Source: Paenibacillus terricola
Lineage (GTDB): Bacteria; Bacillota; Bacilli; Paenibacillales; Paenibacillaceae
Reading direction: 5' to 3'
Assembly: GCF_014779765.1 (NCBI RefSeq)
Contig: NZ_JACXZA010000006.1
Span: forward strand, 1 to 64,000
DNA length: 64,000 nucleotides
Below the pieces are notes generated by a model. That model searched no databases. It was not told the DNA's origin and saw only the letters and a program-made list of their open reading frames with translations. The translations under genes and the position numbers were made by a program. Below, piece after piece: positions 1 through 9,847 of this stretch; positions within the stretch are counted from its first letter, which is position 1; each line of letters opens with the position of its first letter.

Positions 1-48
1 GGCACGCCGCCAGCGTTCGTCCTGAGCCAGGATCAAACTCTCCATAAA
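1..48 (-). rRNA. rrs: 16S rRNA, 5' end only
   Basis: Read on the minus strand, this is the universal 16S start: TTTATGGAGAG, then the 27F primer region AGAGTTTGATCCTGGCTCAG and the GACGAACGCTGGCGGCGTGCC helix. The gene runs off the left edge, so only about 48 bases are present. The mature 5' end is placed by analogy with Bacillus 16S. Confidence 0.97.
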
Positions 49-110
49 AGAAGTGCTTGTTTAGCTCATTTAAAACATTTAAACTGACAGTTTCGCTCGT
101 TGTTCAGTTT

Positions 111-120
111 TCAAAGAACA
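111..120 (-). promoter_or_regulatory. boxA-like antitermination motif in rRNA leader
   Basis: On the minus strand the leader reads TGTTCTTTGA followed by AAACTGAAC, about 60 bases before 16S. It matches the boxA-like leader motif of Bacillus-type rrn operons, where NusB/NusE assemble the antitermination complex. Family knowledge plus motif match. Confidence 0.6.
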
Positions 121-180
121 ATTAAAGTGATAATAATTTGTTTCTTTTTGTCGACCCCTCGTCAGCGGCGACTTTAATAA

Positions 181-208
181 TTTATCACATTCACTCACTC
201 GATTGCAA
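181..208 (-). promoter_or_regulatory. rrn promoter P2 (proximal)
   Basis: Minus-strand TTGCAA (-35, 203-208) and GATAAA (-10, 181-186) are separated by 16 bases. An A/T-rich tract with A-runs lies directly upstream, like an UP element. The geometry is identical to the distal promoter 97 bp upstream, which supports both calls. Confidence 0.55.
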
Positions 209-277
209 GCACTTTTTTTAAAGTTTTTTCAGCTTGTTTTCTTGTGGTGAGCCCGCTTCAAAAGCGGCGAGATCTAA

Positions 278-305
278 TTTATCATGAACAGCCCACAACA
301 GTCAA
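278..305 (-). promoter_or_regulatory. rrn promoter P1 (distal)
   Basis: Minus-strand TTGACT (-35, 300-305), 16-base spacer, GATAAA (-10, 278-283). Tandem P1/P2 promoters are usual for rrn operons in Bacilli. A small inverted repeat (GCCGCTT/AAGCGGG, about 252-270) lies between the two promoters. No strong terminator is visible between the end of the preceding giant gene (371) and P1. Confidence 0.6.
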
Positions 306-370
306 TACGGTTTCGACATTTTTCTCACAAAAGATTAAAACGCCTCTGTTATGGGCTGCACAACATGATT

Positions 371-3300
371 TCACTGCCTTCTATGTACGCCTACCGCCTT
401 ATACACCGAACCAATGATCTGAATCGGAACCGACGTTGTCTTGGTTGTACCATTTGAATAGATGACAGTAAACTTCAGCTTGTATAACCCCTGTGGCAAT
501 CCTTCTTTCAGTGACGCCCATTTCTTATCGAACAGTTCTGCAGCGTACACGTCTGCACTCCCGCCCATAATCATTTGCCATTCCCGAGTAAGATCATTGC
601 CATCCAACCCGGTTGCGACAAGTTTAACCGTGACCTGCTTAACAGGTGCGCCTGCCGTTGGTCGAGCATTCGCTATGATAATTTCCCCAGCATAGAAGTC
701 CTTAGGGTTCTTGTTAGTCTCATGTCCTTCGCGGTCATGCGTCTTCTTCCATTCATCCGTATGACGAACATCTGCTTCGATCGATAAAGGAAGCACTTCA
801 ATAATAGAAGATGCACTTGCGCTCAGCTGTCCATCTGAAACTTCAAGTGTAATTGTATAACTGCCGGGCTCCACATTGGCGAGTAACGGGGTCTCTGTGT
901 AACTGCGAACGTTCCCCGATGGAGTCACGACAGTCCATGATGAAGTGATCACATCTCCATCTGGGTCACTTGACTGGTTGATAAGCTGAAGTACGTCTCC
1001 TTCCCACACAGGCTTCGGCTTCCAATCAAATTGAGCAATAGGCGGACGATTCGTCTCAATATAGAAGAACTTCGGCGCACTCCAATCGCTCCAGTCGTAG
1101 CCATCGTATACCCGAATAACGACATACATATTAACCTTCTCAGGTAGCTCCTCATTCGGTGTAAACGTTAGACTAGCACCTGTGCGAATGTTCGTATCCG
1201 ATTGAAGGATTCCTCCGTAACGATAAAGCCGGAGCTGGTATTGTTTTTGACTGTCCCCGTCTGCATCGCCATAAGTCCATGAGAAGGTCGGCTGTGTTGT
1301 CGAAAACTTTGTAGGCTTCGTCTGGTCTGCACTACTGGGATTGGTTACGTTCGCGCTCGGCAGCCGGTTATGAATGTTGACCTGCAGCTCATATTGCGCC
1401 GACACGCCCAGCGAATCCTCTACGACCTGCCGAATATTGAAGGTTCCAATCGAGCTGAAGGTCTTGGTCCAGATCGTTCGAGATGTGCTCTGCAGCGATT
1501 CCGTTGTACCGCTTGATAGGTTACGAATGTAATATTCGTGCGGCAGCTTCGTACGGTCGCCATCCTCCTTGTCTTTCGCATAGGAATCAAAGGTAATCTC
1601 TACACCCCTGAACGTATTGATATGCGTAGACGTAAAGCCAGGATCCGGAGGCGTATTTGGTACGGCCACTTTGCCGGCATCAATGTACTGAACATAGTAG
1701 TCGGACCAGGCGCCGTATTCATCCTTCACCGCCATCCCTACTTCATACTTACCAACCTCTTGCGGTGTAACCAGCTTCTCTTTTACCATGACGCCGCTAG
1801 GCGTAATGTAGTAGAACTTCTTTTCGACTACGCCGTGGGTTTTGAAATAATCAATGCCGGTATCCTCGGTCGAATAATTCGTCGGGCTCAGATAGCGGTC
1901 CGGATCATAACTATTGTCCGTCCATGCAATCGTGCCATCAGCTCGCGTCAGCAGCGTGAACAACGAGATTGGCGCTCTGTGAACGAATATATCTTGGACG
2001 TACGTATTCGATTCTTTTCTTGCTTCCGCGAACAGCATATCCGGATACAAGTGAGCTGGCATTGGATCATCGACAGTTGAATAGCTCACTTGGTACACGC
2101 CGACTTTATCGAACACCGCTCGCGGTGCCGTAAACGTCTTCCCGTCCAAAGCCGACTTGCCAGATTTGCCATCGCCGCTATCTAAGAACTTGTCCGATGT
2201 TTTAACATACGTCCATTTCGTGAGCGGTACGATCGCAGGGTCATTCTCCGTGTCGGTATATTGCGTGTTATAGTCTGCGGTCTTGCCGACAATAACGATG
2301 TTATGCAGCAGTGTTCCATCTGCAGCTGCGTCCAGATCTGCATACGAAAGGGCTTTAAACTCAGTTTTCGGGATTTCGGAGTAAGGCCCGAAGTAACCTT
2401 TCGTGAATGTCGCATCTCTAACATCGATCAGCGGAACCCCATTCAGATAAACCTTATGACGGTCATCCTGCGTCACAATCTTAATTGCTGACCAATCGCC
2501 CTCGTCAACCGCGAACTCTACTTCTTTGAGGATCGTTCTCTTGCGGTTTACGATTTTGACCAGCCGTATCTTTTTACGGTTCTGTTCAACGCGATAGCCG
2601 TTTTCATTGTCCTGCATCCGATAGCCATATCCTGCATACAAGCTGTCTGTTCGGAGCTGATGTGCCCGAACCGAATACTGCAGCTGCGTATTCGTATATT
2701 TCGTATCGTTCAACAACTGGTTCTGCGTCCCAACCTCGATATCTTCCGAAGGGGATCCCTCTAACAATATCGTGTAATACCTGTAGTCTCCTCCACTATT
2801 AGCGGAATAGTTCAAACTAAAGGTAAGGGAATTATCACTGATCTGTTGGAGACCGTTTGGGGATATATAACCATCACTTGAACCCGTACCAACATATAAA
2901 TTTAGCGTTCTAGCGTCGATAGTCGATAACGTATTCACGTTGCCTGTTTTCAAGTCCAGCGTTTGAACTTTAAATACAGGGGAGTACATGCTGCCTTCCC
3001 ATACATATAGCTTGCCATCACTCGTAACATCCTGGCCAAGCTTAGTAAAGCTGTTGGAAGAACTCCAAAGTGGCGTTAACGTTTTTCCGAGTTGATACGC
3101 TTTATACCCTCCTGGATTATCCAATAGATTGACCACAATAATGTCTTTGTACTGTGCAAAGCCGGCTACTCGAATAGATCCACCGAACACATTGGAAGTC
3201 ACTGCACCGGTCGTTAAATCTACCAAGTCCCATTGGTGACTGCCTACTGAGAACAACGCATACTTTCCATCTGGCGATACAAAATATGGTGTACCGGTCC

Positions 3301-6300
3301 AGTAGAGTCCTATCTGTTTCAATAGTTTAGGAGCAAAGGTTTTACCGTTTATCTCGTATAAGCCAATAGGATGGTTTGAATCATCCTGCTGATTATAAGT
3401 GATATAATTCCCCGTGTACGTCAATCCTTTGGAATCATTGCTTCTCGCCGCACTGCAATACTGGTTTGAAGAGCAGTTAAGCGGAAGATACATTTTAGTT
3501 GTATTCGACCTATTCTTGAAATCCCACGGAATAAGCGTCGCATATGCGCCTTTAGCATCCAGATCATAGTTAATATTGTTGAATAGACCGGTCATCTGAT
3601 AGTAGTTTTTTGACTTTATACTGTTAGTGACAGGTGGTGTGCCATCGATCTGGAATGGCTTACCGGACGGGTTCACAAAGCTTTCAGTTGTATAGTAGGC
3701 ATAGTGAGTTACAGTCGGATAATTGCTATGATCGTACACAACTGTTGTCACTAAATTATTGAATAGATCGATATCTTCTAGCCTTTCTGCATGCCATGTT
3801 ATTCCCAATGCGGTATTCGCTTCTCGGCGGAACTGATAGGTGTAACCGGACCACTCAGCGGGATTGTAACGATAGATATCAATAATGTTATCTAGACCAT
3901 AGGCCGTAGCTGTTTGTGCATAATATTCGTTGCCCAGCCATACGAAATTATCCAATTGCCACTCGGTCCAACTGTTAATTATTTGGCCCCTACCGTGAGT
4001 ATACGTTGAAATCTTAGTTGTAGCGTTTGTCAGCGCCCGATATTCCGAGAACTTATATTCGTTATATGGGACCGTACCTAAAACGCCGCTTTCACTCGCT
4101 GCCCAGGCCATCGGTTTAGTTGCCATTGCGTAATCGGTATTCTTCCACCCTTTTGAAGCGACAATATCACTCGCTTTAATCGGCGTCGGGACGATCAAGC
4201 TCGGCGGCGTCGATACGGAGGAAACATCGAAAGATACCGTAGGTGAATCATTCAGCACATCGACATAATAACTGGAACACGTCTTTTTGCCCCAATCTTC
4301 TGTCGCACAAACCCGATACTCATACGTTCCAATCTTCGGATACGTGAAATCGAACCCCTTGGACGAATCGTACGTGACATTGCTGCCCGTTTCATCGTTG
4401 AAATCCCCATCGTTATCTGAATCGTATTTGCGTGTAACCGTAAGGGAAACAATGTTGTCTCCATCCGGACTCGTAGCCGATACGACATAATGGAATGGAC
4501 TGTTCCGAATAACGGATAGTGCCCCTTTCAATCCAACGATCGGCGGCAAATCTTCCATTACGGTTAGTTCATGGACTGCAGGCTCTACGGACTTCAATCC
4601 GATGGAATCATATACACTAAGCGTGATCGTCTCGACGCCAGGAGTCATGTAGACGGTTTTAAGATTCGTCCATTCATCGCGTGCATGATTAATTGCGCGG
4701 CCTATTGGACTATAGCTTGAATTTGCGTCAAACGCACTCGGTAGCGGTCTTCCTTCTACAACTTGTTTCGGTCCTTTAATGATTGGGATCGGGTTAGGCG
4801 GCAGCACTCTAACGTACGTACTTGCGGTTGCTGTAGCGCCGAATTGATCCCGCATCATTGCTTTAACCGGATGCGTACCAAGGCCGTCCATCTTGATGTT
4901 TGGATAGGAACTGAAACCTTCCTGATATTTGCTTGGGATCTGCTGCGCCCAACTGGTGCTGTTTGTAAAATCGAAGCCCATAAAGTAAAGGTCGTCACCA
5001 TCTGGATCGGTTGGTGTTGGAACGCTTGGATCTTGAATAACAGTAAGGGTCAGTACTTCCCCTTCTTGCGCTTCATATACAGGTTTCGTCGGCTCACTCG
5101 GGCGAACCCATGCAATCTGGAATATTGGCGGATGGTTATTGGACGGCCCTTTTACGGTCAATGTCTTCGGTGGTCCCCAATCGCTTTCCCCGCAATTCGA
5201 TGTGTAAATTCGCATCGAAATCTGGTGTGTTCCAATTCCGATTACCCAAGGATAAGAGCTATATGGGAAAGTCGTATCTGATGTCATGCTCTTATAAACA
5301 GGTGTTATGTCTACCATGCCATCGCGTTCGATCTTCCATTGATGACCGGTATAGACGCATGTTTTCATGTCAAAATTTTTGGGATGTAAGGTAAACGAAT
5401 CTTTATAATTAATGGTCGATGGGACTATATCAAAATCACCGGAAAAATCTTGTTTCGGCACTTCTTCGTAGAACCACGACAAGTAAGTCTCTTTCGTCGT
5501 TGCATTTAAACTAACCGTTACCGACTTACTAGGGATTGCGCTAACCGTATTGATGTATGCTGTATTCCCGACACTTTGTCCCTTGAATTTCCCGTACTTT
5601 GATTCATCAGGGCTGTAGGGTTGGGAGTGCGGCAGCGGCACGTTCTGAACCGTTTCATCCTTCATGACATAAGGACTGGAAGCGTCTTTCCTTACCATAT
5701 GCCTAATGTGTACTGTACCCGGCGTTGCTACAAGATCATACACATAGTACAGGTAGACATTGAACGTGCCATCATAGGATGAAAATCCTACATATTCACC
5801 GCTTGTTGGATTCGCTATGTTGTAATCTGAAGGCGGCTTTCCTGTTGTGGTTTTTGCATAGCCTACGTACTTATATCCTGTCGGGGCAGTTGCAGATTGC
5901 GGTGTGAACGGCTTGTCCTTGTTTAGTGCAACATCTCGATCCTGACTGGAAAGTGCTGGGATCGGCTTACCGTTACGATCAACGTGTCTAATATATGCTG
6001 TTCCTTCTGATTTCTTTTCATAATATAGATTTACGTGATAAATATCGTAAGTCCCATCGTACGCTACATTTGGAGGGTTACCGGTTTGAATCGTTCCCCC
6101 ACTTGGGGGGCCGACAGTGGACTTTTTGTAGCCTACATAAGAATACTTACTATTCGTTGCTGGTGTGAACCCTAGTGACTCTCCCTGATCTACATGTCGT
6201 GTCTGATTGGTAAAGTCAGCATCGATGTTCGTTCCGTCCGTGAGGTAATAATGAACATTTTCTTTACCGTACAGTTGGATTTCAAAGAGGATCGGAATAT

Positions 6301-6886
6301 AGTAGCGATAAATTAGTGTTTTGTCCGTACATTTCGGGCAATAGTCAACACCTTGAGTCGCAGATTGTTGACGAACATTGTAAACTTTTTCTGATTCAAG
6401 TACCGCTGATACACTGGCGGTAAAGGTAACGGTTGAAGTCTCTTTTCCGTAAACGTTTAAGGTTTGATAGTTTGTGATACTCGAACTGACAAATTTGCTA
6501 AATTCCGTCCACTCTTCCCCCGTACGAGAATCGTTAAAAATGCTCCCATGGGCTTGAGGATCAAAGGCTCTCACTTTGACATCCTTAACTCTTCGGTCTG
6601 GAAAGTTAAAGGTATACGGATTTGTAACCGTCACGGTTGAAGCAGATTGTCCAGATACTGTAGGATGGGGTTGGGCTAGATCCCACGAACCGTCATTTTT
6701 ACTCCAAATTTCGTAGTACATGAACCCTACGGCAGTATAACGGGATTGGCCGTCCAAGATTTTATTGATAGGTTTCACACTTGCATTGTCCCCAAGTGCA
6801 GCTTCCGCAACATCGGATACAAAAATGGCGGGGACAAGCCCCGCCAATATGGTAAACAAGAATATAAGGTTAATGAACTTCTTCAT
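371..6886 (-). CDS. Giant secreted MucBP/PKD repeat protein (2171 aa)
   Basis: An exported protein with a clear signal peptide (MKKFINLIFLFTILAGLVPA, then a cleavage region ending AEA near residue 30). Residues about 210-480 hold three MucBP-like repeats, each with an RHVD/RHM start, a GYKYVGY-type core and an aromatic YLYY end. Several PKD/Ig-like modules with DPDGD signatures follow (about 580-930 and 1750-2080). A middle section (about 1000-1550) has repeated SPDGKYALF/TSDGKLYVW segments that suggest a beta-propeller. No LPXTG motif, SLH domain or catalytic motif is seen. The ribosome binding site AAAGGTGAT overlaps the stop of the upstream stalk-domain gene, so the two are probably one operon. 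Role unknown; adhesion or cell-surface structure is an inference from the domains. Confidence 0.8.
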   Translation of the reverse strand: MKKFINLIFLFTILAGLVPAIFVSDVAEAALGDNASVKPINKILDGQSRYTAVGFMYYEIWSKNDGSWDLAQPHPTVSGQSASTVTVTNPYTFNFPDRRVKDVKVRAFDPQAHGSIFNDSRTGEEWTEFSKFVSSSITNYQTLNVYGKETSTVTFTASVSAVLESEKVYNVRQQSATQGVDYCPKCTDKTLIYRYYIPILFEIQLYGKENVHYYLTDGTNIDADFTNQTRHVDQGESLGFTPATNSKYSYVGYKKSTVGPPSGGTIQTGNPPNVAYDGTYDIYHVNLYYEKKSEGTAYIRHVDRNGKPIPALSSQDRDVALNKDKPFTPQSATAPTGYKYVGYAKTTTGKPPSDYNIANPTSGEYVGFSSYDGTFNVYLYYVYDLVATPGTVHIRHMVRKDASSPYVMKDETVQNVPLPHSQPYSPDESKYGKFKGQSVGNTAYINTVSAIPSKSVTVSLNATTKETYLSWFYEEVPKQDFSGDFDIVPSTINYKDSFTLHPKNFDMKTCVYTGHQWKIERDGMVDITPVYKSMTSDTTFPYSSYPWVIGIGTHQISMRIYTSNCGESDWGPPKTLTVKGPSNNHPPIFQIAWVRPSEPTKPVYEAQEGEVLTLTVIQDPSVPTPTDPDGDDLYFMGFDFTNSTSWAQQIPSKYQEGFSSYPNIKMDGLGTHPVKAMMRDQFGATATASTYVRVLPPNPIPIIKGPKQVVEGRPLPSAFDANSSYSPIGRAINHARDEWTNLKTVYMTPGVETITLSVYDSIGLKSVEPAVHELTVMEDLPPIVGLKGALSVIRNSPFHYVVSATSPDGDNIVSLTVTRKYDSDNDGDFNDETGSNVTYDSSKGFDFTYPKIGTYEYRVCATEDWGKKTCSSYYVDVLNDSPTVSFDVSSVSTPPSLIVPTPIKASDIVASKGWKNTDYAMATKPMAWAASESGVLGTVPYNEYKFSEYRALTNATTKISTYTHGRGQIINSWTEWQLDNFVWLGNEYYAQTATAYGLDNIIDIYRYNPAEWSGYTYQFRREANTALGITWHAERLEDIDLFNNLVTTVVYDHSNYPTVTHYAYYTTESFVNPSGKPFQIDGTPPVTNSIKSKNYYQMTGLFNNINYDLDAKGAYATLIPWDFKNRSNTTKMYLPLNCSSNQYCSAARSNDSKGLTYTGNYITYNQQDDSNHPIGLYEINGKTFAPKLLKQIGLYWTGTPYFVSPDGKYALFSVGSHQWDLVDLTTGAVTSNVFGGSIRVAGFAQYKDIIVVNLLDNPGGYKAYQLGKTLTPLWSSSNSFTKLGQDVTSDGKLYVWEGSMYSPVFKVQTLDLKTGNVNTLSTIDARTLNLYVGTGSSDGYISPNGLQQISDNSLTFSLNYSANSGGDYRYYTILLEGSPSEDIEVGTQNQLLNDTKYTNTQLQYSVRAHQLRTDSLYAGYGYRMQDNENGYRVEQNRKKIRLVKIVNRKRTILKEVEFAVDEGDWSAIKIVTQDDRHKVYLNGVPLIDVRDATFTKGYFGPYSEIPKTEFKALSYADLDAAADGTLLHNIVIVGKTADYNTQYTDTENDPAIVPLTKWTYVKTSDKFLDSGDGKSGKSALDGKTFTAPRAVFDKVGVYQVSYSTVDDPMPAHLYPDMLFAEARKESNTYVQDIFVHRAPISLFTLLTRADGTIAWTDNSYDPDRYLSPTNYSTEDTGIDYFKTHGVVEKKFYYITPSGVMVKEKLVTPQEVGKYEVGMAVKDEYGAWSDYYVQYIDAGKVAVPNTPPDPGFTSTHINTFRGVEITFDSYAKDKEDGDRTKLPHEYYIRNLSSGTTESLQSTSRTIWTKTFSSIGTFNIRQVVEDSLGVSAQYELQVNIHNRLPSANVTNPSSADQTKPTKFSTTQPTFSWTYGDADGDSQKQYQLRLYRYGGILQSDTNIRTGASLTFTPNEELPEKVNMYVVIRVYDGYDWSDWSAPKFFYIETNRPPIAQFDWKPKPVWEGDVLQLINQSSDPDGDVITSSWTVVTPSGNVRSYTETPLLANVEPGSYTITLEVSDGQLSASASSIIEVLPLSIEADVRHTDEWKKTHDREGHETNKNPKDFYAGEIIIANARPTAGAPVKQVTVKLVATGLDGNDLTREWQMIMGGSADVYAAELFDKKWASLKEGLPQGLYKLKFTVIYSNGTTKTTSVPIQIIGSVYKAVGVHRRQ

Positions 6887-6896
6887 CGTATCACCT

Positions 6897-7907
6897 TTAG
6901 TTAAATGGATTTTTGACTAGAATCGGAAATGCCTTAGTATCGACAGCCCCACTAATTCCAATATAGTCAGCATTGTTTAATTTAAAATTCATGTAATTCG
7001 TATCCCCAAAGTCGTCTTGATCTGAGATGCTTGCTTCCTTGTAGTAATGAATGCGATATTCCCCAATTGATTCCCGAACACCAGTCAACTCACCACGATT
7101 ACGATACTTCTTATCATTCGATAGAAAGAAGAGACCGGTACCCATTGAACCTTTTTGAGTGGTCGAAGAACGAATGTACGTGCTGCCGCCCTCACTCTTA
7201 ATAAGATCCCAGCGATAGTAATACGAGCTATTAAGCTGGAAAGGAAAATCCTTATATTCCAACACATATGCTTTCGTTGCTTTAGTACCCGTCCAATATG
7301 GATCAAGCATACCTTCTGATCCCTTGTAATACGGTAGGAACGGTTTAATGTCCACTAACTTCGCCACGTCCTCAAACTTCGGAATGTCTTTGCTTCCAAT
7401 CCAAACGAACTGGTTCATACTATCCCACTCTACGCTTTCGCCAAACGCTTCACTTACGAACCGAAGCGGCACATAGGTGCGGCCATTCACTGCATTAGCC
7501 GGCGCGTTTAGAGCGAGCACCTTTCCGTTAACCGTTGCTGTCTTGGCTCCGATTGTTAGCTTAATAGTACGATCACCTTTGACAATCGTAATGTCCTTCC
7601 CGACGAGGGACAGTTTTCCACCAAGGTTGTCTGATACTACACGAACAGGAACGAGTACCGAACCATTCTCATTCACTGGCCGCGCATCCGCAAAAGTGAT
7701 TTTACGAGCATTTACCAATACTTCGATTGGCAGTGGCGTGTGAATCAACTTCGAGATCGAATAAGGACCGTCCGCGGCATGTACGGTCGATGTCATCGAC
7801 ACGGACAGCGCCGATACAACAGACACTAGGAGCAGCAACCGTTTCTTCATAGTTGAGATTCTTTTATAAATCGCATCGATTTGTCCATTTTCAATTACTT
7901 TATTCAT
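6897..7907 (-). CDS. Copper amine oxidase N-terminal (stalk) domain protein
   Basis: A 336-residue exported protein. After a hydrophobic signal stretch (KKRLLLLVSVVSALSVSM, cleavage near VHA) it carries a stalk-type domain: VPVRVVSDNLGG, then TVNGK, then YVPLRFVSEAFG and VEWD. This module is common in Paenibacillaceae surface proteins and is not an oxidase itself. The C-terminal half (about 185-336) is not recognised. The first ATG has AAAAGGGATG upstream; an internal ATG 19 codons later (7850) would start directly at the signal peptide but has a poor ribosome site. It lies 10 bp upstream of the giant repeat protein, and the pair probably acts together at the surface. Confidence 0.75.
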   Translation of the reverse strand: MNKVIENGQIDAIYKRISTMKKRLLLLVSVVSALSVSMTSTVHAADGPYSISKLIHTPLPIEVLVNARKITFADARPVNENGSVLVPVRVVSDNLGGKLSLVGKDITIVKGDRTIKLTIGAKTATVNGKVLALNAPANAVNGRTYVPLRFVSEAFGESVEWDSMNQFVWIGSKDIPKFEDVAKLVDIKPFLPYYKGSEGMLDPYWTGTKATKAYVLEYKDFPFQLNSSYYYRWDLIKSEGGSTYIRSSTTQKGSMGTGLFFLSNDKKYRNRGELTGVRESIGEYRIHYYKEASISDQDDFGDTNYMNFKLNNADYIGISGAVDTKAFPILVKNPFN

Positions 7908-8188
7908 TATTAATCATCCCTTTTCTAATAAAATATTTATACATCATATGGTAACATTAGATTGTTTTTCCGAAAACATGATTTATTCCAACATTCGACA
8001 TAATCACCTCATTCCCACCATCTCACCCACAGCGCTTATTTGCCTCATAAGGCCCACCCAAGAAATCATCGTGACATCCGCTACAGAACGAAACCCGCCC
8101 GTAATTGTACAATAGGCACTATAGCATCCGTTAGACGACGATCACCCCTCACAAGACTGACCATACGGCACACGCCCCTACAGCAACG
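7908..8188. other. Intergenic region, no gene seen
   Basis: Between the minus-strand ygxA terminator and the stalk-protein gene. The first 60 bases next to the gene are A/T-rich and probably hold its promoter (minus-strand TATAAA near 7937), but no good -35 can be assigned. No coding or RNA signal was recognised. Confidence 0.4.
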
Positions 8189-8243
8189 AAAAAAAGCACC
8201 CGCCCGCACACGACCAAATAAAAGGTCATATGCGGGCAGGTGC
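8189..8243 (-). terminator. Intrinsic terminator after ygxA
   Basis: On the minus strand GCACCTGCCCGCA pairs with TGCGGGCGGGTGC around an inner GACC/GGTC stem, followed by seven T residues. Confidence 0.85.
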
Positions 8244-8327
8244 TTCCTGCCCGATTGATTGATATGTCAAATATTATAAATGCCAGGCATTCATTCGACA
8301 AGAGGTATTCTTATCTTACGAAGTCTA

Positions 8328-9203
8328 CTAGGAGACAATCGTATAACGAAGCTCGAGCGCTTCTTGGTCGCCGGACTCGGAGAGGTAGGCGACTTCACGG
8401 ATGTAAGAACGGTTGACGAGCTTCTGCAGCACGAGCGACAGATCGACGTGCAAGTCAAGGAAGATCGGGTGCTGCTGCAGCTCCATGATGCTCCATGGCT
8501 CTTCGCGGCTTGCGAGCGTGCGAAGGATAAGCGAGCAGCATGATTTCATTTTGCTCATAACCGTAAATTCACAAGCCAGCAATACGAGCTGCACACGCTG
8601 CTCGAGCGTCTCCGCACTCGTCGTCAACTCCTCGTACAGCTTGTAGATGCCCGGATGCACGCGCCGGATCTGCTGCCATACGGTGAGTTCAGGATGCTGC
8701 CCCTCTTCAATAAGCGCAATATGCGCCCAATAGTGCAGCCCCGCCAGAATGCTCGTGTAAGCATCCAGCAGATTGTGATCTTGTATATCCTGCTTAGCTT
8801 GCAGATAGGTACGGATATACGCAGCGAATTCGACAAAAAGCCGCTGCTCCCGCCACAGATCAGGGAATTGCATCAGGTTGTTGCGAATGTTCAGCAGATA
8901 GTCGTCGCGGTCTATAAGCAGCTGCCCACGCTCCAGCCATTGAATAATGCTCCGATTCTCTCCGCCATAGATCCATCGGCGAAGCATCTCGTGATCAACA
9001 GTTCGAACAAGCACACGCACGCCATCAATGCGCAAATGCTCAGTCTGACCTATACGGGATGGTTCCTCCGTAACGATCAACAGCAGTAAGTCATGCCCAT
9101 CAATCATCGGATTATAACGAACGGGGTTCTCGATCGCAGCAAGGCTGATCAATCCGGTGTCGGCAGAATAACGATCAATAAAGTGTTGTTTGATATGTTC
9201 CAA
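8328..9203 (-). CDS. ygxA: YgxA-like nucleotidyltransferase-like protein
   Basis: A roughly 291-residue soluble protein resembling Bacillus YgxA, a nucleotidyltransferase-like protein of unknown substrate. Visible features are the VRTVDHEMLRRWI and RGQLLIDRDDYL segments in the N-terminal half and a helical C-terminal half with a winged-helix-like end. The usual catalytic GS/DxD signature is not obvious, so activity is uncertain. The start was set at a TTG (MEHIKQHF) because GGAGG lies 7 bases upstream; the longer GTG start at 9227 lacks a ribosome site. The neighbours (16S rRNA, ygzB, perR) match the Bacillus perR-ygzB-ygxA-rrnD order, which supports the name. Confidence 0.72.
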   Translation of the reverse strand: MEHIKQHFIDRYSADTGLISLAAIENPVRYNPMIDGHDLLLLIVTEEPSRIGQTEHLRIDGVRVLVRTVDHEMLRRWIYGGENRSIIQWLERGQLLIDRDDYLLNIRNNLMQFPDLWREQRLFVEFAAYIRTYLQAKQDIQDHNLLDAYTSILAGLHYWAHIALIEEGQHPELTVWQQIRRVHPGIYKLYEELTTSAETLEQRVQLVLLACEFTVMSKMKSCCSLILRTLASREEPWSIMELQQHPIFLDLHVDLSLVLQKLVNRSYIREVAYLSESGDQEALELRYTIVS

Positions 9204-9354
9204 CGTGAGGCCTCCATATAGCTTCACCGCGAGGTTTCAGCTATAATATTAGTCATCAGTATGTAGTTGTTCGACAAAGATCGGATGGATTCCTGCTCAT
9301 TTTGCGGATTTCACAGACGGGTTTTTTCGACAATTACTGGAAGGAGATTCTATA

Positions 9355-9753
9355 TTGTTCTTCAAAACGGCTAAAATCAACGAATTTCGCCTCTGGGGTC
9401 TGTTCTTCATGCTTGCCGGCATGGGACTTATGATCTTCGGAACCGCTGGCATCGTATTCTGGGGCGGCCTCGCTGGTAAGATATTCGCTGGCACTTTCAT
9501 GGTGCTTGGATCCATCCTGTTGCTAGTCAGCTGCGGCATCTACTTCTGGGCTGGGATGATGTCGACAAGCGTGAAGACTATCGAATGTCCGTCATGCTTG
9601 AAACAGACAAAGATGATCGGCAAGACCGACCGTTGCATGCACTGCAAGACGAAAATGACGATGGAAGAATCGCTCGCGAACGACTTCAGCGCATATGAGG
9701 ACGAGCCTGCAGCTCCTGCTGCTTCGACTGCCGCTGTACCACCGCAAGCCTAA
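9355..9753 (+). CDS. ygzB: YgzB-like zinc-ribbon membrane protein (DUF2614)
   Basis: A 132-residue protein with two membrane helices (about 14-35 and 42-66) and a C-terminal zinc ribbon, CPSCLKQ then CMHCKTK (four cysteines). This is the DUF2614/UPF0295 architecture of Bacillus YgzB. The start is TTG, fixed by AAGGAG 8 bases upstream. A proline/alanine-rich tail follows the ribbon. It is divergent from ygxA and is followed by a bidirectional terminator. Function is not known; proximity to perR is conserved in Bacillus. Confidence 0.82.
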   Translation: MFFKTAKINEFRLWGLFFMLAGMGLMIFGTAGIVFWGGLAGKIFAGTFMVLGSILLLVSCGIYFWAGMMSTSVKTIECPSCLKQTKMIGKTDRCMHCKTKMTMEESLANDFSAYEDEPAAPAASTAAVPPQA

Positions 9754-9775
9754 ACGGGCTATCTAACGCACGCAA

Positions 9776-9822
9776 AAATCCCCAAGCCAGCGTCTGCTTA
9801 CAGCGCTAAGGCTTGGGGATTT
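9776..9822. terminator. Bidirectional terminator between ygzB and GH18 gene
   Basis: Perfect 13-bp stem AAATCCCCAAGCC / GGCTTGGGGATTT. It serves the converging ygzB and GH18 transcripts. Confidence 0.85.
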
Positions 9823-9847
9823 GTCTATCCAATAAACTTATAAGTGC

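Noticed and set aside
1538-2080. 180-codon plus-strand open frame inside the giant gene
   Set aside because: Antisense shadow of the repeat protein; no promoter, ribosome site or domain pattern.
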